Below, one piece after another: positions 1-10,206 of a DNA stretch of 64,000 nt. The translations under genes and the position numbers were made by a program. The stretch is from Spirosoma telluris (lineage in GTDB: Bacteria > Bacteroidota > Bacteroidia > Cytophagales > Spirosomataceae), in the NCBI GenBank assembly GCA_003259005.1, contig QLII01000001.1:7927001-7991000 (forward strand). Reading direction: 5' to 3'. Numbering within the stretch: the stretch's first letter is position 1; every line of letters begins with the position of its first letter. The notes beneath the pieces are model-generated. The model was given only the letters and a program-made list of their open reading frames with translations, searched no databases and was not told the DNA's origin.

Positions 1-33
1 AATTGAACGATAATTTTCCAACCATTTCTTGTC

Positions 34-1080
34 ATGAGAACACAACTAACTAGTTGTCTGCTGTTACTGGGGTTCATATCCTGCCAGAAAAGTTCTGAGG
101 ATTTGGCGGCACCCCTTCCGCCGGAAGGCTGTCGGTTGCAAGCCATTAGCAATACATCGGCTGGAGGAGGGTATACCAGCATTTCATCGAAAACAACCTA
201 CGAGTATACTGCTCAGAATCAGCTTTTTCGGACTGTGTACACATCTACCTCCAAAGCACCTGGCAGCGATGGCAACTCCTTATCGACCGTCAACTACACC
301 TACGACAGTAATGGCTATGTCATTCAATCAAAATCAGAGGCTACCTATAGCTACGCAGGTGAATACACCGATAACATCATCAGCCAATACACCTATTCGT
401 ATAAAAATGGACGGCTCGACAAGGAAACGACCAGCACAACCTATGACCGTATTTATGTATCGGCGAGCAAAAAAGAAACGACCACCACGAGCGGTACCAT
501 ACAGTATGAATATGACGGAGAGGGGCGATTGACCAAAATAACATCGGTAGGCAATTCATCCGCAAGTGGTACTAGCTCCAGTATCCAAACGTTCGACAAG
601 GGTAAACTTATAAAAAGAGTTTATACATCAGGGAGTGGCCCTGAAATCGAAGACGCCGTACTAAATGATGGGCGGATTATTCAGGAAAAACAGGGTAGTA
701 CGGTGGTTCGATTCTATAAGTACGATGCTGACAATCATCTGGTTCGGCAGGAAAGCTGGGAAAATGGTAAGCTTTTTTACTATACCGAACAAACCTACGA
801 CAGCCAAAAATCGACGTTCGAGGCTACACCCCAGCTATTCTTCCCCGGCTGGCCTCGTGAAAAGTCGTATGATGGCGCTCGGGGCAATATCAGCAATAAC
901 GTTTTGTTAGAAAAAAACATCTACATTCAAGCGAACGGCACTACCTTGGAAAGTGGCAACACGCAAACCACCTATCAGTTCAACACCAAAGGATTCCCGA
1001 TTAAACAGACCCGAACGGGTAAATTTAATTCGGTGCCTTACACCAGCGAATCTACCTACACCTATATCACCTGCAATTAA
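34..1080 (+). CDS. YD-repeat-like secreted lipoprotein, unknown function
   Basis: The 348-residue product begins with a short hydrophobic signal (about residues 5-16) ending in a lipobox-like LGFISC, so it is probably a lipoprotein with Cys17 as the lipid anchor. The rest is rich in Tyr, Thr and Ser, with recurring strand motifs such as YTYDSNGYV, YEYDGEGRL and YKYDADNHL. These resemble the YD/RHS-like strands common in Bacteroidota surface proteins. No catalytic residues are evident. It stands alone, about 190 bp ahead of gldC. The lipoprotein call is fairly sure; the function is unknown. Confidence 0.7.
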   Translation: MRTQLTSCLLLLGFISCQKSSEDLAAPLPPEGCRLQAISNTSAGGGYTSISSKTTYEYTAQNQLFRTVYTSTSKAPGSDGNSLSTVNYTYDSNGYVIQSKSEATYSYAGEYTDNIISQYTYSYKNGRLDKETTSTTYDRIYVSASKKETTTTSGTIQYEYDGEGRLTKITSVGNSSASGTSSSIQTFDKGKLIKRVYTSGSGPEIEDAVLNDGRIIQEKQGSTVVRFYKYDADNHLVRQESWENGKLFYYTEQTYDSQKSTFEATPQLFFPGWPREKSYDGARGNISNNVLLEKNIYIQANGTTLESGNTQTTYQFNTKGFPIKQTRTGKFNSVPYTSESTYTYITCN

Positions 1081-1259
1081 ATAGTGGACGTTATTGGGCA
1101 AGTATGTCTGTGATTATTGTTCCATCCAAATCGACTAGTGTAAAGGATATGGTACTCAGGTTTAAGACTGGTTGTAGTACGAACCCGGTAATGAAAAATC
1201 GTTTTTTCTGATCGGCCTGATTTACGATACATAGTCATGCGGTTTCCACCCATGTTCCG

Positions 1260-1267
1260 TATTTTTG
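1260..1267 (+). promoter_or_regulatory. Possible Bacteroidota -7 element upstream of gldC
   Basis: TATTTTTG matches the Bacteroidota consensus TAnnTTTG exactly and ends 4 bp before the gldC ATG. If used, transcription would start at or next to the start codon, giving a leaderless message. No convincing -33 element was seen, so a chance match is possible. Confidence 0.35.
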
Positions 1268-1271
1268 TCGT

Positions 1272-1622
1272 ATGAAAAAATCAGACATTCACTTTTCGGT
1301 TGAGCTGGATAATCAGAATATCCCCGAAAAAATATATTGGGAAGCTACCGACAACCCGAACGAGGGGCTCAGCGATACGCGCGCCATTGCCATTGCGCTC
1401 TGGGATCACTACCACAACAGCACGCTCAAAATCGACCTTTGGACGAAAGAGATGGAAGTGATCGATATGAAACGCTTCCTAATTGAAATGATGAGTGGTA
1501 TTGCCGATACCGCCATTAATGCAACGGGTGATAAACGCATGGCTACGGATATCGAAAATACCTGCCGGGTACTCAGCAAGCGCCTTGAAGAGGAAATTAA
1601 AGAACAGCAAAAGCAGCAATAA
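1272..1622 (+). CDS. gldC: Gliding motility protein GldC
   Basis: This 116-residue protein starts MKKSDIHFSVELD and matches the small GldC family of Bacteroidota by length and by the motifs PEKIYWEATD and LSDTRAIAIALWD. It has no signal peptide or membrane helix. Flavobacterium GldC is a small protein linked to gliding motility and type IX secretion. The gene stands alone here. Its C-terminus is charged and Gln-rich (EEEIKEQQKQQ). Confidence 0.9.
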   Translation: MKKSDIHFSVELDNQNIPEKIYWEATDNPNEGLSDTRAIAIALWDHYHNSTLKIDLWTKEMEVIDMKRFLIEMMSGIADTAINATGDKRMATDIENTCRVLSKRLEEEIKEQQKQQ

Positions 1623-1663
1623 GTACGGGGACAGAATTGTTTATAATTTGCTTCTGTCGATTC

Positions 1664-1737
1664 TTATGGGTTCTATTGGCTTGAGAATCAGTTCAAAAAG
1701 AATCGGCAGAATCCACAAGAATCAATAGAATCAAGTT
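1664..1737. repeat. AGAATC-word repeat region downstream of gldC
   Basis: This non-coding stretch carries several AGAATC words about 9-12 bp apart (agaatcagtt, agaatcggc, agaatcca, agaatcaatagaatc) after a 5' ttctattgg. It appears to be a degenerate member of the GATTCT/AGAATC family also found at 16693-16868, 28068-28142, 29419-29550 and 32880-33028. Confidence 0.5.
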
Positions 1738-1818
1738 TGGCCAACTACTTTATAAAGACGAAGCCAGCACATTGGCCGTTAATTTGCTGATGCCTGTTTA
1801 TCAATGATTTTACGATTC

Positions 1819-3003
1819 ATGAAAAAGATTCTGCTGCTGCTCTTTGTAGCAACCAGTACCCTTGCGCAACAGGGTATTCAGTTTAAACCGGCGCCGGTTG
1901 AAAAAACCTTTCAGGAGGCACGACGGTCGGGAAAACCCGTATTTATTGAGATTTTTTCGCCAACCTGTCACGTTTGCGAAAGCTTTAAACCGACGTTGGC
2001 GGATGCGCGGGTTGGGAAGTTTTATAACGACAAGTTTATTAGTACTCAGTTAGATGTCAACCAACCAGCGACGCAGGCTTTTCTGAACAGTCGCCGGTTA
2101 TTTGTGCCATCACTGCCATTATTTCTGTACTTCGATCCGCAGCAGAATCTGGTTCACTTTGCCATGAGCAATAACTCAACAGATGAAGTGATTCGTCATG
2201 GAACCACTGCTCTTGACCCGAAGCAACGGAGTCAAACCATGAAATCCCGCTATCAGCAGGGCGAACGCTCTGCCAATTTCCTGATCGACTTTGCTATGTA
2301 TAGCCGGGTGACACGGGATACTGTTTCGAATATGGCGGCCATGAACGAGTATGCAAAACAGCAATCAGCCGCCACCTTTGCGAATCAGACAAACTGGCTG
2401 GCTCTGCAGAAACTTGTCCTTGACTCGGAGAATCCTATGTTTCAATACATGTTGGGTCATATGGATACCTACCGAAAGGCGTATGGGGCTAAAGAGGTAC
2501 AGATGGTAGCCGAAAATATTCTGATGTCGTCGCTGTTTAGTGGGCGGGGAGCCCAGTTCCCGATTTCAAGAATCCTGGAGATTCGGCAGGATCTGGTTAA
2601 AATTGGCATAGATCCTAAAGTGGCTGCCAATCGGACGCTACTACCCGAAGTGAACGCGTATTTTCGCGCTCATCAAACCGCCAAAGCGGTTGAGCGGATG
2701 GATAATCAGGTTAATTCCAATCAGTTAACCGTGCTTGAATATCAGTATATTTCACGACTTTTCAATCAGAATAGCCCCGACGCGAGTGATGTGCCAACGG
2801 TAGTGAAGTGGGTTAACAAAGGGTTGGCTCTGAAGCCCAGCCCCAAAGAGCAGTCTGATTTATACTACGAATTAGCCGAGGCATACCGCCGTGGTGGCAA
2901 AACTGCCGATGCCCAGAAAGCCGCCCAAAAATCAATGGAGCTAGCCCAGGCAAGTCATATCGACACGCGTAAGAATGTTGAGCAGCTAGGAAAATTGAAA
3001 TGA
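1819..3003 (+). CDS. Secreted thioredoxin-fold protein
   Basis: Residues 1-16 from the chosen start (MKKILLLLFVATSTLA) form a signal peptide cleaved before QQGIQF; an in-frame ATG lies 15 bp upstream. A thioredoxin-like domain follows (about residues 25-140), with PVFIEIFSPTCHVCESF carrying a CxxC-type CHVC redox motif and a later cis-Pro region near FVPSLPLFLYF. The remaining roughly 250 residues are helical and end in a TPR-like stretch (DLYYELAEAYRRGGKTADAQKAAQKS). It probably works in periplasmic thiol chemistry. The substrate is unknown. Confidence 0.75.
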   Translation: MKKILLLLFVATSTLAQQGIQFKPAPVEKTFQEARRSGKPVFIEIFSPTCHVCESFKPTLADARVGKFYNDKFISTQLDVNQPATQAFLNSRRLFVPSLPLFLYFDPQQNLVHFAMSNNSTDEVIRHGTTALDPKQRSQTMKSRYQQGERSANFLIDFAMYSRVTRDTVSNMAAMNEYAKQQSAATFANQTNWLALQKLVLDSENPMFQYMLGHMDTYRKAYGAKEVQMVAENILMSSLFSGRGAQFPISRILEIRQDLVKIGIDPKVAANRTLLPEVNAYFRAHQTAKAVERMDNQVNSNQLTVLEYQYISRLFNQNSPDASDVPTVVKWVNKGLALKPSPKEQSDLYYELAEAYRRGGKTADAQKAAQKSMELAQASHIDTRKNVEQLGKLK

Positions 3004-3018
3004 TTCTCGAAATACGAA

Positions 3019-3075
3019 CAAGCCAATAAAAAAGGGGTGTTTCTTTGGTAGAAACACCCCTTTTTTATTGGCTTG
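3019..3075. terminator. Perfect 25-bp bidirectional hairpin terminator
   Basis: Arms 3019-3043 and 3051-3075 are exact reverse complements (25/25) with a 7-nt loop (tttggta). Runs of A on the left and T on the right make it look like an intrinsic terminator in both directions. It sits between the convergent thioredoxin-like gene and the DUF4397 gene, 15 bp after one stop and 9 bp after the other. Confidence 0.9.
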
Positions 3076-3083
3076 AATCAACG

Positions 3084-3844
3084 CTATCGATTGGTTGAAA
3101 TGGCAAATCCAATCGCTTTGGCCCCTGTGCCGCCAGCAACTCCTCTGGCAACAACCGTATAAAACCGACCACCATAGGGCTGTAAGGTACCCGAGGCTGT
3201 TACGGTTGTTGTGCCGGTTGGCCGGATCTGTACCGGCACCGCTGTTGTGTTATATCCAATGGCCGAAATTGGGACAAAAGCAGCCGTACCTTTCAGCGGA
3301 GCAACACCTGTGACCACTACTGTGCCGTTAACGACTAGATCATATGTAGAGGTAGCATCGGGACCGGCCACAAAATTGACAAACCGAATATAAGCCTTCG
3401 ACGCGTCGGTAATAGTCAAATTATCCGTTAAGGTAAGCGTGCTATAGGTTGGTGCCGTGCCATACAGAAATACCGAATAGTACGTATCGGTCTGTGCCGT
3501 CAGATCGGTTGTGGCTATTGTTTCATCGGTCGAGGCTGTCGTGCTAGCTGGAATAACGACCTTCACTTTAGCCGTACCTGGTGTTAACACGGCATAGTCC
3601 TGGTTTGGAAACGTATTCGTGTAACTCAATGGAACCGCCACGGCTGGGGAACAGTATTGACACCCGAAAACTTTTGGTCATTCACGTATACATCAACACC
3701 GGCCAGGTCGGGGGCCAGGTGGTAAAACTTCACCCGTGCACCTGTTGCAGGGGCTACCGAGTCGAGGAAGTTGGCTTTATCGCCACAGGCCAGCATAAAC
3801 AGGCCGGTGACAAGAAGCAGAACGTAGTTTATCGTATATTTCAT
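3084..3844 (-). CDS. DUF4397-type lipoprotein (frame interrupted)
   Basis: The N-terminal part (from 3844) has a signal peptide ending LFMLACGDK, a lipobox. It continues RVKFYHLAPDLAGVDVYVND, typical of the DUF4397 beta-sandwich repeat of Bacteroidota lipoproteins. The frame breaks at a GGGG run at 3646-3649 (CCCC in the coding sense). Adding one base joins it to the downstream half, which holds a second repeat (AYIRFVNFVAGP). The restored gene encodes 253 residues. It lies in the same direction as the susC/susD pair and directly downstream of it, so it may be part of that locus. Confidence 0.75.
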
Positions 3845-3856
3845 TGGTTTCGTAGG

Positions 3857-5380
3857 TTATTTCTGGCTGAACCAGGGTTCAACGGTGTGATAATCAAGTG
3901 CATTGCCGCCGTACTTGTCGAGTGATGCCCGGTTCCATACATATTCGGAATTATAGCGGGGACGCACCCGATACGCTAGTTTCCCATTGTTATCGGGAAA
4001 AAGCTGGGTGCCACTGGGTGGGGTAAAGCCAGTATAGACCGATGGATCGTAATGATACCGGCGCAAATCCACCCAACTTTCGATAACGCCGTGACCAACC
4101 AGGGACAGGTACTTCTGTAGCATAATGTCGCTAATTTTCAAATCGCTGGCCGATTGCGCTACGGCAGCACTGGCCAGAAACTTCGCTTTGTCGGCAGCCG
4201 CTACACCGGCAAAATCGAGTGCAGCCCCGATGCCTGCCTGATAGGCAGCAAGCGCCATCGCTTTGTCACCTTTGATAAAGGCGGCTTCAGCTTTGATGAA
4301 CTGAATTTCGGAATACGTCAGAATGGGAAGCGGAACCCCGTCTTTGTAAACGTATTTGCCCGGTGTCGTTCCGGCTACAACTAGGTTGGGTAACTCACCC
4401 CAGAGGGTTGGAATGCGCTTGGTATTGCCATTTACGTTGTTCGGATCGCCCTGGGTTGGCAGAACACCCCGATAAACGCCGTCGGGCGAGGCTGTTGCCA
4501 GGATTGGCAAGCGGGGATCGGCCACACCGTTAAATACCCGGCCATCCAGCAGACTTACTAAGAAATCGGTTTGCCGATAAGTACCCAGGTTGCTACGGGT
4601 AGGCCCGAAGAAGTTTGCCAGGGCAGAGTTTCCTCCTGCCGTAAAGGGTACGTTAAAGTTATCCGCATTGCTCGCCAGCGACTTGTTGCAGTAATCAATC
4701 ACGACGTCGGGTTTATAAGCAGCTTTGTTGCTGATGTGGTTAGCGTTACGAGCCAGTACGCCATACACAAACTTGATCCACTTGCTCCGGTCACCGGCAT
4801 AAACTAAATCGCCCCGTGCCAGCGAAGCCTGCGACACATTGCCGTCTGTACGGTTGAGATCAGTCAAGGCATCGTTTGCTAATTTCTGAACGTAAGCGTA
4901 GACTTCTTCCTGGGTGTCATAATCGAATACATACCGGTTTGGCTCGAACGCTTCTTTCAGAATAATTTCGCCGTGGTAGTCGGTGGTGGTTTGCCAACTC
5001 CAGGCAAACATCGCTTTGGCAGCTCCACTATAATCCCATTTCTGTTTTGCGGCTGCGTCGTTAAGCACAAGCTGAACGTTTTGGCCCAGGTTCCAATAAT
5101 GTACCCGCCAAATCAGCCCGGCATTATCGGAGCCCGCGTCGTAGCCCATCCGATCCCAGGTGTTATTCGCCGTCGCTTCGCCCCAGTTCTGAATGTATTT
5201 GCCAATAAATCGGGAGTCAAACTGCTCCCCAAAGGCCATCTGGGCAAGCATAGGTGGCAATAACACGTAGCCTTCCGCTATCTGTGGATTCGAAGGGTCT
5301 CGGTTAATATCGAGGTATTTCTCGCAACTGCTCAGCGTCATCAGGCAGAACAGTAAGGCGATTATGGTCAGTTGTTTCAT
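3857..5380 (-). CDS. SusD/RagB-like nutrient-binding outer-membrane lipoprotein
   Basis: This 507-residue protein has a lipoprotein signal (LLFCLMTLSSCEKYLDINRDPS; Cys about 19). The sequence then matches the SusD-like_2 branch, with LPPMLAQMAF, YWNLGQNVQ, an Asp/Trp-rich helical TPR core and the late motif YSEIQFIKAEAAF. SusD-like proteins cap the TonB-dependent SusC barrel and capture substrate at the cell surface. Its SusC partner is upstream at 6801-9975, with an IS110 element in the former intergenic gap. No glycoside hydrolase is nearby, so the substrate cannot be inferred. Confidence 0.88.
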   Translation of the reverse strand: MKQLTIIALLFCLMTLSSCEKYLDINRDPSNPQIAEGYVLLPPMLAQMAFGEQFDSRFIGKYIQNWGEATANNTWDRMGYDAGSDNAGLIWRVHYWNLGQNVQLVLNDAAAKQKWDYSGAAKAMFAWSWQTTTDYHGEIILKEAFEPNRYVFDYDTQEEVYAYVQKLANDALTDLNRTDGNVSQASLARGDLVYAGDRSKWIKFVYGVLARNANHISNKAAYKPDVVIDYCNKSLASNADNFNVPFTAGGNSALANFFGPTRSNLGTYRQTDFLVSLLDGRVFNGVADPRLPILATASPDGVYRGVLPTQGDPNNVNGNTKRIPTLWGELPNLVVAGTTPGKYVYKDGVPLPILTYSEIQFIKAEAAFIKGDKAMALAAYQAGIGAALDFAGVAAADKAKFLASAAVAQSASDLKISDIMLQKYLSLVGHGVIESWVDLRRYHYDPSVYTGFTPPSGTQLFPDNNGKLAYRVRPRYNSEYVWNRASLDKYGGNALDYHTVEPWFSQK

Positions 5381-5403
5381 TAGATGTATGATATAAGATG
5401 TAG

Positions 5404-5424
5404 GATGTATGAAGTAAGATATAT
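5404..5424. repeat. One arm of the susC-susD junction hairpin, split by IS110
   Basis: The 21 bp at 5404-5424 are the exact reverse complement of 6771-6791 on the far side of the IS110 element, and similarity continues outward imperfectly. The left arm begins directly upstream of the susD start codon; the right arm abuts the restored susC stop. This is the same kind of gene-junction hairpin found elsewhere in the window, here with a transposon inserted in its loop. Confidence 0.75.
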
Positions 5425-5453
5425 GAGGTAGGATCGGGGCCGATTTCTATGAT

Positions 5454-6455
5454 CTACGCAAGCGAATGCGTATAATTTTCGTCATAATTTCGATCATCTC
5501 GAACGCAGGCGAAAATTCGGAGCACGAGCTTATTGCGCACGTTGTTAATGACGAGCATTTTGTTCTTGCCGGCCGCTACTTTTCGTTCGTAATAAAGCTT
5601 CAGTTCTTGACAATGTTGTATGGCCGACAAGGCTGCTAAATGGAGTAATGACTTGACTTTTTTATTCGCCATCTGACTCACTTTTGCTTTCCCTTTGCGC
5701 TGGCCTGAGCTGTGCTCAAAGGGAACAACACCCGCATAACAAGCATACTTCTTAGGGTCTGTAATGCTCTTAAACTCGTTACTCGTAATGATCACTTCAA
5801 CTGCTGTCGTCTGGCTGATGCCTTTAATGGAGGTCACTCGCTCGAATAGGTGCTTGAGTTCAGCATCACTTTCAATCACCTCAGCAATTGATTTATCCGT
5901 GGCTTTCAAATCTGATTTGAGCGCTTTTAGGGACTGTTGGCAAGCTTGCAGATTGGCTTTTTGATCATCCTTGCTGATAAATCCTTCGGTGTTAGATAGA
6001 GGAGTCTTTAACAGTTTGATGGCCTTGGTCAAGCGAGCCCGTTGGGCGGTGAGTCGATCTAACTTGCTGATAACCTGGCGTGGGGGTGCCCACAGGCGGG
6101 CATCTTCGCGGTTTTTATAGGCAAATAAGGCAATGCGTTTTGAATCGAGTTTGTCGGTTTTACCCCGGCATAAGCCCAAACTGTCTTTAATATGAGCTGC
6201 CCGCTCGACCCAAATTGATGTTTGGGAGTGGAGAGCATTTAGTAAAGGGTTATTATAGATACCTGTAAACTCCAGGCAAAATAGGCAATCGACCAGTTTG
6301 GCTTTGGTTTGTTTGCGAAGCTCTTTGAGGAACTGAGTAATGCCTTTTTTGTCGTTGCTCACCCGCTGATGAAAGACAACTTTATTGCTGATCACAACGG
6401 CAAAATCAAGGGTGTCTTTAGAGACATCAATACCAACGAAATGGGTAAAATTCAT
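5454..6455 (-). CDS. IS110-family transposase
   Basis: The 333-residue product starts MNFTHFVGIDVSKDTLDFAV, which carries the first catalytic Asp (GIDVSK) of the RuvC-like DEDD domain. LEFTGIYNN and KTDKLDSKRIA follow with further acidic residues. The C-terminal half has the Transposase_20 segment (VTSIKGISQTTAVEVI, YACYAGVVPFEHSSG) with the conserved Ser. An upstream in-frame start at 6491 is possible, but the family begins at MNFTHF. It appears intact. The long 5' non-coding region is where members of this family encode their bridge RNA. Confidence 0.92.
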   Translation of the reverse strand: MNFTHFVGIDVSKDTLDFAVVISNKVVFHQRVSNDKKGITQFLKELRKQTKAKLVDCLFCLEFTGIYNNPLLNALHSQTSIWVERAAHIKDSLGLCRGKTDKLDSKRIALFAYKNREDARLWAPPRQVISKLDRLTAQRARLTKAIKLLKTPLSNTEGFISKDDQKANLQACQQSLKALKSDLKATDKSIAEVIESDAELKHLFERVTSIKGISQTTAVEVIITSNEFKSITDPKKYACYAGVVPFEHSSGQRKGKAKVSQMANKKVKSLLHLAALSAIQHCQELKLYYERKVAAGKNKMLVINNVRNKLVLRIFACVRDDRNYDENYTHSLA

Positions 6456-6539
6456 ATCTTTGACTTGGTTAAAGTGAATAATGATCAACACCTAACTCAA
6501 CTCATTACCTTGCTAATGGGCCACGAACCCGCATTTCTA

Positions 6540-6710
6540 TTTGAGTTGAAGAGTTAAGAACTCGGCGGGGCTTCAATCGGCCCATAGGTTTTACCTGGCC
6601 CGTGCGCAAAGGTGTCCCGCCGAGGTTGATTACTCACAGTTTGTGAGGGCTTTAAGTTACGCGACTATCTTGGAATCGCACAACGGTGTAAATCTAAAGG
6701 CCCGTGCGGT
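6540..6710 (-). ncRNA. Candidate IS110 bridge RNA region
   Basis: This region lies upstream of the transposase, where IS110-group elements encode the bridge RNA that pairs with target and donor DNA. It has a 9-bp stem (6561-6569 with 6616-6624) closing a large internal loop, and a 6-bp hairpin at 6633-6647 (ctcaca/tgtgag). The 10-mer ggcccgtgcg occurs in the large loop (6597-6606) and again at 6699-6708 nearer the element end, as a donor guide and its donor site might. Structure and role are inferred. Confidence 0.4.
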
Positions 6711-6800
6711 ATGATATGTATTGCTTTCGCTGGCATGCTGCGTTGTCAACTATATCATATATCCTACACTATATATCTTACTTCATACATCATATATAAG

Positions 6801-9800
6801 TTAAAATCCTACGCGTAGACCGGCTGATAATCCGCGGGTACAGACAGCGTACCAAAGTCGATGCCGCCTGCGCCAACACCACCAGAGGTCGCCGTTGTGC
6901 CGTTCACATTTGGGTCAGCTCCGGTGTAGTTCGTCAGCAGAAAGAGGTCGGTGCCGTTCACAAAAACGCTGGCTTGTTTAAATACCTTCGTCTTGGCTAG
7001 AACCGCAGAAGGCAGCACATAGCTGATCGTTACATCGCGCAAACGCAGCCAGTTGATGTCTTTTTCGACAAACTCCGACTCTGGAATGGAACTGTAATAA
7101 TCTGTCGACCGGAGCGACGGAACCACCTGAATCGTGTTTGGCGTTGGTGTGCCGGAGTCTTCTTTTCCATCGCGCAATACCCCTTTGAAAACAACCGGTG
7201 TATCGCGGTCAAGCGATTTCGTGCTCAGCCCCGAACGCCAGAGGTACATAGCCGTACCGTTGAAGACATCACCCCCTTGCGAATGTCGAGCAGGAACGAC
7301 AGACTCAGCGATTTATACCGAAACGAGTTTGTCAGACCGATGGTGAAGTCTGGGTTACGGTCGCCAATAGGCAGAAAGTTGGCATTGGTAATGGGCAGCC
7401 CGTTGGTTGGATTGACCAGAATATCGCCGTTTTTATTCCGGGCATAGCTATAACCCCCAATCGCCGTCGCTGATCCACTGCCCCGTTGGTAATAATTGAA
7501 ATTGTAACTCCGGTAAGCCACGTTGGTACTCGGAAAGTAGTCCTGTAAGTTGCTGACGAACGCACTGGAACGGGCATTTCCATAGAGCCAGGTATCGGAG
7601 TTGTAATATTCCGGGACATCGGCGGGCAGGTTCTTCACATCGGTTTTCAGCTTCGAGAAGTTCAGGATAACATCCCAGCCAAAATCCGCTTTCTTTACCG
7701 GCGATCCTTTTAATTGAAGTTCGACACCCCGGTTATTGAATGTGCCTCCGTTCAGCAGGCCGAAAATAAATCCGGTACCATAGCTAAGGCGCTGGGTGAC
7801 AATTTGCTGCGACAACGTTTTGTTGTAATAAGCGAAGTCAAGCCCTAAGCGACCACCGAAAAACATCAACTCAGTACCGATTTCGTAGCTTTCGCCACGC
7901 TCAGGTTTCAGGTTGGGGTTGCTACCGTAGAAATCATAGGCAAAGCCACCGCCCGTAGAGGTCTGTGGAACCAGGGTGGCGGCCACTTTATACGGTGGCG
8001 CATCCCGGCCTGTCTGGCCGTAACTAGCCCGAAACTTGCCATAGTAGAACGTATTCCCACGCGCTTTGAGGGCTGGTAGATCTGAGAAGTTGAATGCCAG
8101 CGAAGCCGCTGGATAGAAGAAGCTTCGATTGGCAGCAGGCAACGTACTCGACCAGTCATTCCGGCCTGTCAGGGTCAGAATCAGCAATTCGTCGTAGTTC
8201 AGCGTCAGACTTCCCAGCACACTTTGCAGGCGCTGCTGCGTCTGCGTGTATTTGTTTCGTTGGGTAGTAGGATCGGTGTTGTTGGTCGAGTTGAAATCGG
8301 GCAGGTACAGTTTTTCGCCGTAGGCCGTTGTTACCTTGTAGTTCCGATCGTCGATGGTTGTACCGAGCAGCAAGGAGGTACTCAGTTTGCCAAAGTTTTT
8401 CTTTACCGTAGCCAGTAAGTTTCCATTCAGCAACTGGCTGTTTTCCAGTGCATTTTCAACCGAGCCCTTCGTCGCAAAACCACCCAGCGTAACGTCGGTG
8501 CCTTGCCACGACTCTGGGCTCAGGAATAGGTTGCTCTGGGTTGAGTATAAATCAGCTCCAAAACGTCCAACTACATTCAGCCAGGGCGTTGGGTTGTAGT
8601 TCAACTGAAAGTTAGAGATGGTTCGGTTGGTGATGTCGCCACTCTTATTTTTATAGACCGAGAAGAACGGATTGTCCGTTTCGCCCTGGTTGATGCTGCC
8701 TCCCAGAATCCGGCGTGTACCATCTGGATTGAGGTAGTTCGTGATGTCATCATTGGCGGGCCAGGCAAGGAGGCTAATCAGAAAACCATTGCTCCCCCGA
8801 ATGGCTTTCGTCACCTGCGAATTCACGTAGTTGAACGAGGTCATCACGTCTAACTTAGGACTAATGCGGGCCGTACCCGTTAGCCGAACCGAGAGCCGTT
8901 TGTAGCCCGTTGTGGGTACAACGCCAGTCTGATTGGTGTAGTTAGTCGACAGTCGGTAGGTAGCTATATCACTGCCGCCTTCAAAGCCTAAGTTGTGTAC
9001 CTGCGTGAAGCCTTTTTGGAAAAAGCTGTGAACGTTATCATACTTAGGTACATCGGCTGCATACTTAGGCCCAAAATAGGCCGGAATCGTGGCAGCACTT
9101 GGATTGGCATAACCCAGTGTACCACGTCCGTAGATGGTTTGCGCTTCTGGAAATCGGTAGATTTCTGTACTCTGAAAGCGATTATCATAGGTTACCCGCG
9201 CAGCCCCTTTACTGCCTTTCTTGGTTGTGATAACAATGGCTCCCGACGAGGCATCAATCCCATAGAGCGCAGCCGCTTCAGGGCCTTTCAACACCGTAAT
9301 GCTTTCAATATCATTCGGATTGATATCGGCGGCACGGTTCAGGTAGTCATTGTCGCGGTTAGGCCGGTTAGATACTAAAGCACCCTGATTGAAGGTGCGG
9401 TTGTCGATAGGTAGCCCGTCGACAACAAACAGTGGCTGGTTATTACCACCAATCGAACTGGCACCGCGCAACTGAATCATGGCCGAGGCACCGGGAGTAC
9501 CCGAGGTAGTGGTCATGGTCAGACCCGCCACACGCCCCTGCATGCCAACCAGAAAGTTGTCGCGTTGCGCATTGGCAATGTCGGAGCCTTTTACTTCGCC
9601 CACAGAGTAGCCCAGCGCCCGTTTTTCCTGCCGGATACCAAGTGCCGTTACAACAACCTCATTAAGTTCAGAGGTCGATTCGGCCAGCGTAACATCAACC
9701 TGACTTTTTGAACCGACCTCAACCGTTTGGGCCACCATACCAATCAGGCTGATGACGAGCGTTGCATTTGGCCCAACAGACAGTTTATAGTTACCGGCTC

Positions 9801-9975
9801 CATCGGTTGTCGTGCCTCTGGTTGAGCCTTTTAGCTGCACGTTTGCGCCAGGAAGGGCGCTACCGTCTTTGGCTAGTGTGACCTTGCCCGTAATCACGCG
9901 ATCCTGGGCATACACGTTGGTCAGCATAGCCAAACTGAGCAGCAGCAGGAATCCACTGCGTACAAGTAATTGCAT
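6801..9975 (-). CDS. SusC/RagA-type TonB-dependent outer-membrane receptor
   Basis: Restored length is 1058 residues. A signal peptide (to about residue 23, VYAQ) is followed by a carboxypeptidase-D-like domain (VITGKVTLAKDGSALPGANV), a TonB-box-like segment (SELNEVVVTALGI), a plug domain (QPLFVVDGLPID, ESITVLKGPEAAALYGI) and a long beta-barrel. Two frame breaks are present: CCCCC at 7272-7276 (one base short; repair restores IRKGGDVFNG) and GGG at 6836-6838. Fixing the second restores the barrel end, LSAGLRVGF, with its terminal Phe and a stop at 6801-6803. It pairs with the SusD-like protein at 3857-5380. Confidence 0.9.
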
Positions 9976-10037
9976 AAGCAGATAGGTTTTAGATTAATTG
10001 ATGAAATGATTAAAACCGTATTAAACGGGCAAAGAAA

Positions 10038-10045
10038 CAAAAATA
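10038..10045 (-). promoter_or_regulatory. Candidate -7 element for the susC-like gene
   Basis: On the minus strand this reads TATTTTTG, an exact match to the Bacteroidota TAnnTTTG consensus, about 62 bp upstream of the start codon at 9975. No clear -33 motif was seen. Confidence 0.45.
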
Positions 10046-10206
10046 TAGGCTATGTAGGCTACTGGTTTTGTGTTTAATTGTACGGATTTAATGACTTCAG
10101 AGTTTACATTTAGTTTATTCGGTTGATTATGAGTTCTGTAGTATTATGTGTAGGTACATGTATTTAATGGGAAATATTAAATTGTTTTGTTGCTTCCTGC
10201 TCATCC

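Larger units (their letters stand above)
5430..6765 (-). mobile_element. IS110-family insertion sequence (ends approximate)
   Basis: The element consists of an IS110-type DEDD transposase gene (5454-6455) and about 300 bp of structured non-coding DNA upstream of it. It lies in the loop of the susC-susD hairpin. IS110 elements usually lack clear terminal inverted repeats and target duplications, and none could be recognised, so the given ends are only the limits set by the flanking hairpin arms. Confidence 0.7.
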
